Assembly: GCA_003116975.1 (NCBI GenBank) | Contig: BGKB01000235.1 | Coordinates: 32,452 to 96,451, forward strand | Source of the DNA: Aurantiochytrium sp. KH105 | Lineage: Eukaryota > Sar > Bigyra > Thraustochytrida > Thraustochytriidae | Direction: 5' to 3' | DNA length: 64,000 nucleotides | Shown here: piece after piece, positions 8,716 through 18,400 of the stretch | Numbering within the stretch: position 1 is the first letter of the stretch | Layout: every line of letters begins with the position of its first letter | The notes under the pieces: model-generated | The model's input: only the letters and a program-made list of their open reading frames with translations | What the model was told of the DNA's origin: nothing | The model's database searches: none | Position numbers and translations under genes: made by a program

Positions 8716-10968
8716 ATGCGGCGACGGCTGGCGCAGACGCTGTGGCTCGCAGCGGCAGCAAGGCCGCTCAGGGCGCGCGCAGAAACGCTCTGCGCGGCGC
8801 CGGCGGCGACCATGGTCCACGGCGCCAGGGGGCTCAGCGCGAGCAGCAGCAGCAGCAGCGGCGCCGGCGCCGGCGGCGAGGTGAACGCGCTGCTGGAGCA
8901 AGACGGCGTGCCGCGGTTTGACGCCTTTAGGGTGGAAGATGTGGCGCCGGGCGTGGAAAAGTGCCTCGAGGACCTGGACAAGGGCCTCGCGGACCTGGAG
9001 CAGCGCCTGACGGGCCTTGATCGCAAGGCGACCTATGCAGATGTGGTCGAAGCTGCCGAAAAGCTCGACGCGCCCTTGGGCTTTGCCTGGGGACTTGTCT
9101 CGCACATGATGTCGGTCAAGAACTCGGACGCCCTGCGCACTGCGCACGCCGAGCTCCTCCCCAAGGTCATTGCCGTGGGCCAAAAGATGGCGCAGTCCAA
9201 AGCCCTCTTTGACGCCCTGAAGAGCATTGACCAGGACTCCCTGGATCCCGTGCAACGCCGCATCGTAAAAAAGGAGATCGAGGGCATGGAGCGCTCAGGT
9301 ATCGGCCTTCCCGATGAAGAACGCGCGACCTTCAATGACCTCAAGCGCGAGCAGTCGCAACTCGCGACGCAGTTCTCCAACAACGTGCTTGACGCGACCA
9401 AAGCCTTCAAGCTCAAGCTCACCGAACCTGCGCAGGTTGAGGGGCTTCCCGAGTCAGCCCTTGAGGGCATGGCCGAGGCCGCGCGTCGTGAAGAAGGCAG
9501 CGAGGCCGCCACCGCAGCGGAAGGGCCCTGGGTCGCCACCCTCGACGGACCAACCTTTATTGCAGTAATGCGCTTCGCCAAGGATCGCGATGTTCGCGAA
9601 AAGGTGTATCGCGCTTACATTAGCCGTGCCTCCGCTGGCGACGTCGACAACACGCCCATCATTCGTCGCATCCTCGAGATTCGCGCCAAAACCTCTGCGA
9701 TGCTTGGCTTCGAGTCGTACGCGCAGCAATCGCTCGCGTCCAAGATGGCGGACTCGCCGCAAGCCGTCATGGACATGATTCACTTTCTTAACGCCAAGTC
9801 GCGTGCCCCTGCGGAGCGAGAACTGCAAGAGGTGACTCGCTTTGCTGCCGAGAACGGCCACGAGGGCGACCTCACTCTTTGGGATGTCCCCTTTTGGTCG
9901 GAAAAGCAAAAGCAAGAGCTTTTCGGCTTTTCTCAAGAGGAGCTTCGTCCATATTTTCCACTCGAGTCGGTGCTGCGCGGTCTCTTTCAGCTCACGGAGC
10001 GCGTCTTTGATGTCCGCATTGTAGCAGCAGACGGCGAAGTCCCTGTTTGGGATGAGGCCGTTCGCTTTTTCCACCTCGAGGATCGCGCTTCGGGCAACCG
10101 CCTTGCGTCCTTTTACCTCGACCCTTATGTCCGCACGGGAGAGAAGCGAGGTGGGGCCTGGATGTCTCCGGCCATTGGCCGCAGCCGCGTTCTCGGACAA
10201 AGCCCGGTCGCTTACCTTGTGTGCAATGGCTCACCGCCCATTGGTGATAAGCCTAGCCTCATGACCTTTTCCGATGTCGAGACGCTCTTTCACGAATTCG
10301 GACACGGCCTGCAGCACATGTGCACCACGGTCGAGCATGCGCCTGCTGCCGGCATCTCCAACGTTGAGTGGGACGCTGTCGAGATCCCTTCACAATTTAT
10401 GGAGAACTTTTGCTACGATCGCGCCACGCTTATGGCCTTTGCCAAGCATTACGAGACTGGCGAGACGTTGCCAGACGCACTTTTTGACAAAGTTGTCGCT
10501 GCCCGTCACCACCACGCTGCGCTCATGATGCTGCGCCAGCTTCAGTTCGCAGCTCTCGACATGCGTCTGCACTCGCCCGAGTTTGACGCCTCCCGGGACG
10601 ACCCCATTGCCCTTCAACGCTCCGTCATGCAAGAGTTTGCAGTCCTCGACCCCTTGCCTGAAGACCGTTTTCTCTGCGCATTCGAGCACATTATGGCAGG
10701 AGGTTACGCAGCAGGTTATTATTCGTACAAGTACTCTGAGATCATGTCCGCCGACGCATTTGCTGCTTTTGAGGAGGCGGGCCTTGACGACGCTGACGCG
10801 CTTGCGGCTACAGGACGCCGCTTCCGGGACACCGTGCTTAGCCTGGGTGGCGGTACGCATCCTGCCGAGGTTTTCCGCAGCTTTCGCGGTCGTGAAGCCA
10901 CGGCAGATGCTCTCTTGCGCCACTCTGGTCTCAACGACGAGGCGCAGGCCCAACATGCCAAACTTTAG
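8716..10968 (+). CDS. M3-family zinc oligopeptidase (oligopeptidase A-like)
   Basis: 750 residues. The zinc site is intact: FHEFGHGLQHM at about residue 525 gives the HExxH helix, and the downstream EWDAVEIPSQFMENF supplies the third ligand Glu in the usual position. Upstream blocks such as GFESYAQQSLASKMA, and downstream SYKYSEIMSADAFAAFEEAG, are typical of bacterial OpdA/PrlC and plant organellar oligopeptidases. The Arg/Ala-rich N-terminus (MRRRLAQTLWLAAAARPLRARAE) lacks acids and resembles a mitochondrial or plastid presequence. Mature homologues would start near residue 50. The likely role is degrading short peptides, including cleaved presequences, in an organelle; the localisation is inferred. 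Confidence 0.93.
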   Translation: MRRRLAQTLWLAAAARPLRARAETLCAAPAATMVHGARGLSASSSSSSGAGAGGEVNALLEQDGVPRFDAFRVEDVAPGVEKCLEDLDKGLADLEQRLTGLDRKATYADVVEAAEKLDAPLGFAWGLVSHMMSVKNSDALRTAHAELLPKVIAVGQKMAQSKALFDALKSIDQDSLDPVQRRIVKKEIEGMERSGIGLPDEERATFNDLKREQSQLATQFSNNVLDATKAFKLKLTEPAQVEGLPESALEGMAEAARREEGSEAATAAEGPWVATLDGPTFIAVMRFAKDRDVREKVYRAYISRASAGDVDNTPIIRRILEIRAKTSAMLGFESYAQQSLASKMADSPQAVMDMIHFLNAKSRAPAERELQEVTRFAAENGHEGDLTLWDVPFWSEKQKQELFGFSQEELRPYFPLESVLRGLFQLTERVFDVRIVAADGEVPVWDEAVRFFHLEDRASGNRLASFYLDPYVRTGEKRGGAWMSPAIGRSRVLGQSPVAYLVCNGSPPIGDKPSLMTFSDVETLFHEFGHGLQHMCTTVEHAPAAGISNVEWDAVEIPSQFMENFCYDRATLMAFAKHYETGETLPDALFDKVVAARHHHAALMMLRQLQFAALDMRLHSPEFDASRDDPIALQRSVMQEFAVLDPLPEDRFLCAFEHIMAGGYAAGYYSYKYSEIMSADAFAAFEEAGLDDADALAATGRRFRDTVLSLGGGTHPAEVFRSFRGREATADALLRHSGLNDEAQAQHAKL

Positions 10969-11340
10969 AACCTACTTCGTGGTATGTATACCAAAGTCAA
11001 GCCAAGCCAAACAAACATACATTGATTGTTATTTTTCCTTCGCAGGTTTGTTTCTATGTACGAGAAATAGGATCGCCTCGCGCGTCTTGCAATGCCAGAT
11101 GTCACCGTGTTGTGTTAGGACGTCTTCGAGGAACGCAAAAAAGAATCCTTGCTTTTCGACCAATCCAGTACATGCATTTCCACTTGCATTATACCATGAA
11201 TACAATGACGACTTTGAAGTCCGTAGGCCTATCACATCGCCTTCCTTTAATCCTTCTGAGGTTAGACCATTACCCCGTCCGAGTCATCAACACAACATTT
11301 GGGTGGGTTCGTCCATGTAAACCGAAGATCATTGCAGATC
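10969..11340. other. Short intergenic region
   Basis: About 370 bp between two co-directional genes. It is less GC-rich than its neighbours, and no open frame or repeat in it looks real. Confidence 0.6.
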
Positions 11341-12207
11341 ATGGCAACCGCTCCGACGCGGGGCCGCGTCCTTGTCCTAGGGGACTCGGGCGTTGGTAAG
11401 ACCTCGCTCGTGCACTACCTATGCCGTCGTGAGCCGCTGCGCGCGCCCGAGTGGACGGTGGGCTGCAACATTGACGTTCGGCTCATGCGCAGGTCACAGC
11501 TCCTGCGCTCCAGCAGCAACGTGGCCACGGGCGGTGCCTACGCAGACGGCGCAGGCGGCGGCCTCGCCGGAGGTGGTAGCAGTGGCCTCGCCGAGGGCGG
11601 CGATGGGGAAAACGACAGCTTCTTTATCGAGTTCCTCGACGTTGGCTGCCACAAGAACCATGAGCTTAGCAGATCCATGTATTATCAGCACGTAGACGGC
11701 ATCATGCTCGTGTACGACATGTCAAACTACAAGAGTTTTTCCAATCTCCGCAAGTGGGTTGCAGAGGTTCGCGAAAAGGTCAAGCCGAGCGTACCGCTTG
11801 CTCCCGTCGCGCAACCGCGTGCCGCGCCCGCCAACAATCCTGGCATTTACCAGCGAAGCCACTCTTCTGGCTACAGCTTGAACGGCATCCTCGGCATCGG
11901 CATGTCTGGTATCGGCAATACAGGCGGCAGTGCTGTCACTTCGGGCACAACTTCAGAAAACCGCATCAACGGGCTTCCGGTGATTGTCATCGGGACCAAG
12001 CTTGATCTTGTGCGCGGCTGGCGCGCAAGCCGTCTTCCAGACGTTGCCAAGACACTTGGCTTCGAGTGTACCACCACATCTGCTCTCAAAGGGAACGGCG
12101 ACCTCACTCGAGTGGACCATTTTTTGCGACTGGTCGTCGAGTCGCGCGGTGCCACCGAGCACTTTCCTGGTGAATTTTTCCAAATGAATGCGGGCGCGCT
12201 CGTCTAA
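11341..12207 (+). CDS. RABL3-like small GTPase
   Basis: 288 residues from the ATG at 11341 (MATAPTRGRVLVLGDSGVGK). The frame runs upstream only to a TTG. G1 is GDSGVGKTSLVHYLC, the G3 region is FLDVGCHKNHELSRSMYY, followed by DGIMLVYDMSNYKSFSNLRKW, and G4 is GTKLDLV. The DVGCH sequence in place of DTAGQ, the NHELSRSMYY block and the C-terminus without prenylation cysteines are typical of RABL3/LIP1 atypical Rab-like GTPases. Two Gly/Ser-rich insertions (about residues 55-90 and 160-210) extend the domain beyond the ~230-residue animal protein. RABL3 in animals and LIP1 in plants are regulators without a membrane anchor. The partner here is unknown. Confidence 0.9.
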   Translation: MATAPTRGRVLVLGDSGVGKTSLVHYLCRREPLRAPEWTVGCNIDVRLMRRSQLLRSSSNVATGGAYADGAGGGLAGGGSSGLAEGGDGENDSFFIEFLDVGCHKNHELSRSMYYQHVDGIMLVYDMSNYKSFSNLRKWVAEVREKVKPSVPLAPVAQPRAAPANNPGIYQRSHSSGYSLNGILGIGMSGIGNTGGSAVTSGTTSENRINGLPVIVIGTKLDLVRGWRASRLPDVAKTLGFECTTTSALKGNGDLTRVDHFLRLVVESRGATEHFPGEFFQMNAGALV

Positions 12208-13028
12208 ACTTCTTCTTTTCCCTCTTCATCATTTCTACCTGCCTGGCCAAGTCTGGCAAGGGCCTTGGTCTAGATATGCGATTAGTGAGTGAAGCAACGA
12301 ATGACTATGACTGTGAACTTTAAAAACATAATAAATTCAAGCCTACTCTCTGTCCTCGTCGCCTCGTATGTTCTCGTGTCATCATTACTGGAAATCAAAA
12401 ATACGCTTCACTTGCTTCTTGTCAATAACATCGGATCTAGATCTCTTGAAGCAACGAAGGGAAACTCCTCAAGTACAGTCAAGTAAATTGCTTCTGTTCC
12501 CTGTTGCCTTGTGCGCTCTTGACCGAGCTGATAAAGACAAAGCCTCTTTCCCTTCTTTTTCCAAGGAAACGCCCACGACAACTCGCTCCTCTTCTCTTCC
12601 ACACCAAGGCAAGCATCATCGCAAGCTTTTCAATTTGAGACGCCAGCCAAACAAGGAATTCTCCCCGACCGAACGACCGACCGCACGCCCGCCCGTCCGT
12701 CCGTTCGTCCATGGAGAGGAAACGATAAAGGGAAGCGAGTCTTCTGGCAAAACAAACAAACCAACGAACAACATTTCAACTGCCTGATAAATTGTGATTT
12801 TTCCTATGATCATCACCTACTCCGATCGAGGTCTGATCGACCTGTCAAACGACTCGTCAACGTGAAACAAGGCTCCTTCGGGGAACCTGATGCGGGCAAC
12901 GCGTGCGGTGCGCAGTCCGGCCACAAAGCATTCAAGCAAATGAATGAATGCAGCGCGTACCGTTTCGGCGCTTCGACAACATCCTATTCCTGAAGAGACC
13001 TGCGGGCGTTTCGCTCCTGTTGTTTGTC
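12208..13028. other. Intergenic 3'-3' region
   Basis: Convergent gap. It contains a tract of repeated GACC/GTCC tetramers at about 12666-12712. No supported gene. Confidence 0.6.
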
Positions 13029-14027
13029 TTACTCCTGGGTTTCTTGAGCAAGCGCAGCGAGCCTGTATTTGGTTTTGAAGTTCGCAATCTTGGCGCGAAT
13101 CTGCTTCTCCGTCGGAAAGGATGCCGGCCTCGGCTCACGGTGGCGCTCGTGGAAGATGCGGACAAGTTCTTTTGGCTTGACGCCAGGGTTTTCAATGACA
13201 AGCACCTCAACCTCACTGGCAAATTGGGAGTCCATTCCTTTGCGACCGCGTCCAGAGCCCGTCTTCGGAAGCAATACCGCAGCGGCCACAGGATCCTTCT
13301 TGGAGAGCGCCTCCACGTTTGCGTTCGTTTCCAGGGTGACGTACGGCGGCGCTTGGGCCTGAGCTTTAGATGCTGAGGACTTTGCCTTCGACGCAGACGA
13401 GGACGAGGATGCAGAGGCAGACGGCAAGAGCTTGCCGGAAGCGAGCAAGCTCTGATAGTCTTGGCGCTCCCGCGCATAGTCAGGGCCGCTTGCTTGAAGA
13501 CTACCACTGGCTTGCAGGACAGCAAGCTCATCCTCCGGCAAGAGCGACGTGAGAAGTGCTCGAACCACGCGTCCCTCTGCCGATTTTTTTGACGACTTTT
13601 GCGCAATCATCTGGCAGGCGTCATCAAATCCAGAGGACTTTTGTGTGTCCGGAAAAGCTTGCGCAATAGCAAATTCGGGATTCCCGGGATAGAGGCTAGA
13701 GGCAATCGAGTGCACCGCTGTGTGCATAGCCTTTGAGATCGCAGCGACGTTTTCTTCTGTCAGCACGTCAGGGCTGGAGCTCTTTTTGCTCTGTGCAGAC
13801 GGCAAGTTGAGGAGGATCGAGTCTTGCCAGCCGAAAATCCGCCCGAGTTCCTGCGTCGAAACTGTTGCTTCGTTGCTGGCAGAAGCTCCCTGCGCCGAGT
13901 GCTGCGCGACTCCTTCACTTGCGACCTCGACATCTCCATCCTTCTCGGTCTCTTGCCCGCGTTTGACGCGGCGCTTGTGCCCCGCTTTGTTCTCAGGGTC
14001 CGCGGCGCGGCTTCTCTTGGCGACCAT
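13029..14027 (-). CDS. Hypothetical basic/Ser-rich nuclear-looking protein
   Basis: 332 residues from a clean ATG (MVAKRSRAADPENKAGHKRR). The N-terminus has bipartite basic clusters resembling a nuclear localisation signal. The centre is helical, with Ser/Ala-rich low complexity around residue 205. The last ~75 residues (SGRGRKGMDSQFASEVEVL, GVKPKELVRIFHER, FPTEKQIRAKIANFKTKYR) look like a small helical DNA-binding or domesticated-transposon domain. This is an impression only; I do not recognise a named family. Composition and codon use match its neighbours, so I regard it as a real gene. Confidence 0.7.
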   Translation of the reverse strand: MVAKRSRAADPENKAGHKRRVKRGQETEKDGDVEVASEGVAQHSAQGASASNEATVSTQELGRIFGWQDSILLNLPSAQSKKSSSPDVLTEENVAAISKAMHTAVHSIASSLYPGNPEFAIAQAFPDTQKSSGFDDACQMIAQKSSKKSAEGRVVRALLTSLLPEDELAVLQASGSLQASGPDYARERQDYQSLLASGKLLPSASASSSSSASKAKSSASKAQAQAPPYVTLETNANVEALSKKDPVAAAVLLPKTGSGRGRKGMDSQFASEVEVLVIENPGVKPKELVRIFHERHREPRPASFPTEKQIRAKIANFKTKYRLAALAQETQE

Positions 14028-15576
14028 CTCTGCTCCTGGGCCAAATTCGACGCTCCCGCTCTAGCTCTCGCTCTCGCTCTCGCTCTCGCTCTCGCTCTCG
14101 CTTCCGGCCACGTGCACGCGCACGCCACGAAGCGACGGAGCTCCGCGCGCGGCTCGCCTGCCGCCCGGGCCTTCTTCTCCTCCCGCGCGTCCAACTCGTC
14201 TCGCTCGCGGCGCCTCGGCCTCGCGCGGCCTGCGCCGGGCGGGGTCTGGCCTCGGCGCGTCGCGACGTGCAGCGCGGGCTTCGCGCGCGGGGCCCGGCTG
14301 CTGGACTGGCCGCGCTCGCGCGTTCTGCCCGGCCTCGTGGGATTCGCGACGACCAGTGGCAGACAAAACTCGGCGATCGACGATCGATTGATTGATGGAT
14401 TGATTGATTGATTGATTGATTGACAACGAGTGATCGATCCATCGACCAACAGCGAGAGTTACGACGGGTCACGAAACGTCGAGACGTTTCAGGTTTGGCG
14501 GCTGGCGGTCTTGGCTCGTGCAAGCATTTCTTCCCTGGCCTTGCAGGGAGAGAAGCCTTGTCTTGAGCAACAGACGGGCGGGTTCTCGTTGTCATCACCG
14601 GTTTATTCGTTTATAAGACATCATTGTATTTCTTGAGTGCGAGTCTTCTCCCTCGCTCCATTGTGTTCAGACATTGAGAAAAAAGGAAATTACAAAGAGT
14701 TTTACCGTGCAGACCCGTCTTCTCGCACTGGAATACTCGCAAAGAGGTGCTCGAATAGACGGAGAAGCAAGTTCTCGCGAAACATGAGAGCAACGAGAAC
14801 GTTGAGAGAATATTAAAGATAGGAGAATTTGACACATTAAAGTCACAGCAGCATTTCTTGGTCACAATGCAGGCGTGGTGGCTCCAGGAGCGAAAACCGG
14901 TGACATCGAAGCTACGAGGCTAAAGAAACTAATCGTGATCTCGCGTTCGCTTTCCTCACCAAAAAGGCATCGATACGAGGCAGAAATTCGCACCGTGGTT
15001 ACACACGGAAAATGTTATGATTGACGATTCTCTGGGACAACTTCTCTTCAATCATAGTCGAACATCGAGTTGTGCGAGGTAAGGTAAGGCGTTCTGTCTT
15101 TGACGCCTCTTCTGTACAACAAGCGAATAAATAAGGCGTTGCATTTTCATGAATTAAACACGGGTCGGTGATCACCTTCGACATGCACGAACGGTCAACA
15201 TTCTTGCATGCACCGTTCTCAGAAACTAACAACGAACACCACCCGATCAAACAAGGAATAGGAAATGATCACATCGTGCTACGCCCGCCTCTCGCCAAGC
15301 AACACGAACATTCTGACAGGTTTCCAAAGGTGCTTTTGCAAAAACTTTTTTTGGCGCTTTGTCTTGGGATCTTCAGTTGTCCTTGGCAAGCGCGCGACAC
15401 ATGACTGACGAACTTGTATACGATGGTGAAGATTCCCAGTAAGGCTGCCTGCGCCCATGGCCGCTTTCCCGGTCCTGTTCCCAGATCTCTGCCGTCACAT
15501 GCATGCAACTCGTCGAGATCGACTCATTGAAACATTGCATTGACAAACAAAACAGGAAAAAGACGACGAAAAGAGA
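14028..15576. repeat. Long divergent intergenic region with simple repeats
   Basis: This 1.5-kb gap holds a (GCTCTC)n tract at about 14065-14101 immediately upstream of the gene at 14027, and a (GATT)n tract at about 14385-14422. The region 14620-15570 is much more AT-rich. No gene is supported on either strand. Confidence 0.7.
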
Positions 15577-17083
15577 ATGATGGACTCGACGCAAGCTTGG
15601 CGGAGGCCGCGACCACCTTGCAAGGTGAGAAGAGGGCCCTGGCAGGTGCTTGCGCTCGTTTCTGTGCTAGCGCTCCTTCGTCTTGCTGCTGCGAAAGTAG
15701 AGACTGCGCAAGAGACTGGCAGTCATGAGATTAGGCGCGACACGCGCGAGGCCGCAGAAGTGCGTGCACCGAGGATCTCGTGGAAGCCAGAGACTGCCAA
15801 TGCAGGACGCATTGTCTCCCCACTCGAAACCGAGCGCGCCGTTACGCAGGTCATTGAGGTCCATGCGGACTTACAATCGCTGCAAAGCGTCGGGGATGGC
15901 GTCGACCTCAGCCTAAAAATGGTAAGTTGATCCCCAAAGCTGCTCCGCGTCACTGCTTTTCGATGTACACCATGCTCACCTTTCTGGCACACGCTGCATA
16001 TCGCACATTTTTTCGCGTCATGGTCCCTCGTAAAAATTCAACAAACAGCCCATGTCTTCTGCGAGTGGCGATGCCTTTGTTTGTTTTCCATCGCAAGAAA
16101 TTCGAAAGGCCGCTACGAGAACGCGCACCAATGACACAACCACCGACGGCGGGGAGGAGGACGCGGGCTCGTCTTTCAAGGAAATTCAGGCAAATTTGGA
16201 GAGTCTACGGGGCAAGTGCGTCTCCAAAAGGGCCAAGTACTGGACTTTTGTCGTGTGCCCCTTCGATCGCATCGAGCAAAACCATTACGAACACAAGACA
16301 GCCACGATTTCCTTTCATCTAGGCAGCTACCAGGGTATGGAGCGTCAAATGAATAAAGATGGCGAAGCTGACTGGGTGCAGCACTTCTCGGGTGGGTCTG
16401 ACGGCAGACAAACGAAACTCACCATCAAATGTCGTCGTGACGTCGGCGTTGATCTCGTCGTCGACGCCATCAGCGAACCAAAGACCCACGTGTATGAGAT
16501 TGTCGTCTTCTCCACGCTTGCTTGCTCTTCGAGTGTCGAGTGGCAGGCGCAGCAACTCCTCGCCCCGCTTCAAGGCGAGTGTTTTCAGCGCGCAGAGGGC
16601 TGGTGGACGTACGAGCTTTGTATCGGACAGTACCTCCGCCAGTTCCATCAGACCAAGGATGGACGATCCACAGAGTATGTGCTTGGCAAATTTGACGAAG
16701 TAGCCAACATCGAGCTCCAGGACAAGGAACAAGTCCTCGTCACCGACCGGCATACGAATCGTCCTTACTTTTTGCAAAAGTATACCGGCGGGACGCCGTG
16801 CGATCTTCGTTCCAATGAGCGAGCTGCAGAGATCCACTTTATGTGCAGCTCTTCCGAACCAATATCCGCTTTACCGGCTGCCGTGTCAGCAGCGGCCATG
16901 GCATCAAGCGTGACAACCTCCATCATTTCCATCACGGAGAGCCCCACATGCTTTTACGTTGTCAAGGTACAGACTCCTTTGGTTTGCTCGCACCCCTTTT
17001 TTAGTGACCAAGAGTCTCGCGCAAGAGGCATTCTTGCGCGTCTGCATTGTCTTCCGCGGGATGCCTTTAACGAAGACGCTTGA
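15577..17083 (+). CDS. ER lectin with two MRH domains (ERLEC1/OS-9-like), two exons
   Basis: Exons are 15577-15921 and 16049-17083; the 127-nt intron (gtaagt...acaaacag) is phase 0. The product has 459 residues. The N-terminus has a signal peptide (WQVLALVSVLALLRLAAA). Exon 2 opens with PMSSASGDAFVCFPSQE, the block that precedes MRH domains in this family. MRH1 (about 172-290) has CVSKRAKYWTFVVC, a Gln in RIEQNHYE, Arg in CRRDV, and Glu/Tyr in EPKTHVYEIVVFSTLAC. MRH2 (about 293-420) has CFQRAEGWWTYELC, Gln in RQFHQ, Arg in CDLRSNERA and Glu/Tyr in ITESPTCFYVV. The Q-R-E-Y mannose-binding set therefore appears in both. Relatives bind trimmed N-glycans in ERAD. There is no clear ER-retention tail. 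Confidence 0.88.
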
Positions 17084-17225
17084 AACCGTGCTGTCTTTGC
17101 CACGTTTGGTTCTTGGCCTGGTAAGCCTGGCAGGGCTCAAAGGAAAATGGCTCTTCACGTTTTTGTACTTATTGCATGCAATGCTCCTTTTGTTTTGACA
17201 CCACCCCTCTTTTCTTCTTTCTTGT

Positions 17226-18116
17226 TCAAATTGCAGTGCAGACCACGGCATGGACGTGTTGCTCGCTGGTCTCGATGCTATGGGATTCAAATGTCCATTG
17301 GGATAGGTCCAGGTGGTCTGTTCGAAGTCGAGAGCTCACATTTGTGACAAAGAGATATGTTCCACCCGTCCGAAGGATTGCCCGCACCCGTCGGAAGAAG
17401 CGCTTCAATTCATGCACGCTCTGACCCATTGTGCAAATGCAATCCACCAGACCTTTGGACACAATGGCGTCAAAGGGCGGCGCATGGTCTTCGAACCCGT
17501 CAGGTGCTGGCAGCGCCGCTAGGCTCTCCTTTAGCACACGTACATCGAGACGCGCAAAGTGCACAGGCGGATTAAGCTTGCCAAACTTTTGACCGAGTAT
17601 GTGGATTGCAAAGGCGCTTGCGTCTGTGCAAAGCACGTGATGCGCGCCGACACTTGTCTTTATAAGAGGTGACAGCGGGGTCAGTCCGCAGCCGAGCTCT
17701 AACACGCGATGATGAACCTGGATAAAGCTCCCAAGTATATCTTTAAGCGCATCCGCCGAGCAATACGAAGGATGGCACGCGTCGACCTTGTCAAATTCAA
17801 TTTCATCCTCATGACTCTTGTCCCAGAGTGAGGCATCTGTCGCATAGTTTGGCAGCACTTTGCTAAATCCTGGCAGAATTCGTTGCTCCAGACTTTCTTC
17901 CCGTACGCTACTACTGGCCCGACTGCTCTTCCGCCTTCTCGCCGTAAGCTGATCTTTCCGGGAAGACCTTCGCCGAAGCTGCTGCAGGTGATGGTGTTTT
18001 AGTGAGCCCTCCGTGCTCTCGTTTGCCGGGCCAGCTCCATTTCCTGCGTGATCCGCTACATGAGCTCGTTGGTCACGACTCTTCGCAAGACGTGGGACTT
18101 TCGCGTCCTCTGTCAT
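17226..18116 (-). CDS. Class I SAM methyltransferase, METTL13/EEF1A-lysine-methyltransferase type
   Basis: 296 residues from an ATG. The N-terminal ~85 residues are basic and disordered. The methyltransferase core begins near 100 with DASLWDKSHEDE. Motif I is VLELGCGLTPLSPLI, the acidic post-I residue is in VLCTDASAFAI, and the motif IV region is FDAIVSKGLVDCI, close to the D-x-x-x-x-K-G-x-x-D signature of METTL13/METTL12-type lysine methyltransferases. RRVRAILRTGGTYLFVT follows. Relatives methylate eEF1A or citrate synthase; the substrate here is not deducible. The gene ends 142 bp from the convergent ER-lectin gene. Confidence 0.83.
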   Translation of the reverse strand: MTEDAKVPRLAKSRDQRAHVADHAGNGAGPANESTEGSLKHHHLQQLRRRSSRKDQLTARRRKSSRASSSVREESLEQRILPGFSKVLPNYATDASLWDKSHEDEIEFDKVDACHPSYCSADALKDILGSFIQVHHRVLELGCGLTPLSPLIKTSVGAHHVLCTDASAFAIHILGQKFGKLNPPVHFARLDVRVLKESLAALPAPDGFEDHAPPFDAIVSKGLVDCICTMGQSVHELKRFFRRVRAILRTGGTYLFVTNVSSRLRTDHLDLSQWTFESHSIETSEQHVHAVVCTAI

Positions 18117-18400
18117 GGAGATTTCAACTTATTACTACGATTACCACGTAGAAACCAGAAGCGTCAAGCGATGGGGAGTTCTTGCGAGGCAGAGCCAGGC
18201 GGATCAACCAAGGGCAGACATGACCATATAGATTGCAGACTGGTGAGATGGTGCGGTGGGGTGGGCATGTTCATTCATTCATTCTTTCCTTCGTTCATTG
18301 ATCAATACAGAATCAAGCAACTCATGTACACTCTACTACCGAGACTGAGCTGAGAAGTTGTTTCGTTAACGGATCTTTTCTACTTGACGTACTGTTAGTA

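Noticed and set aside
8176..9255. 359-codon minus-strand frame opposite the oligopeptidase gene
   Set aside because: It is the antisense shadow of the M3 peptidase and of GC-rich promoter sequence; no domain is recognisable.
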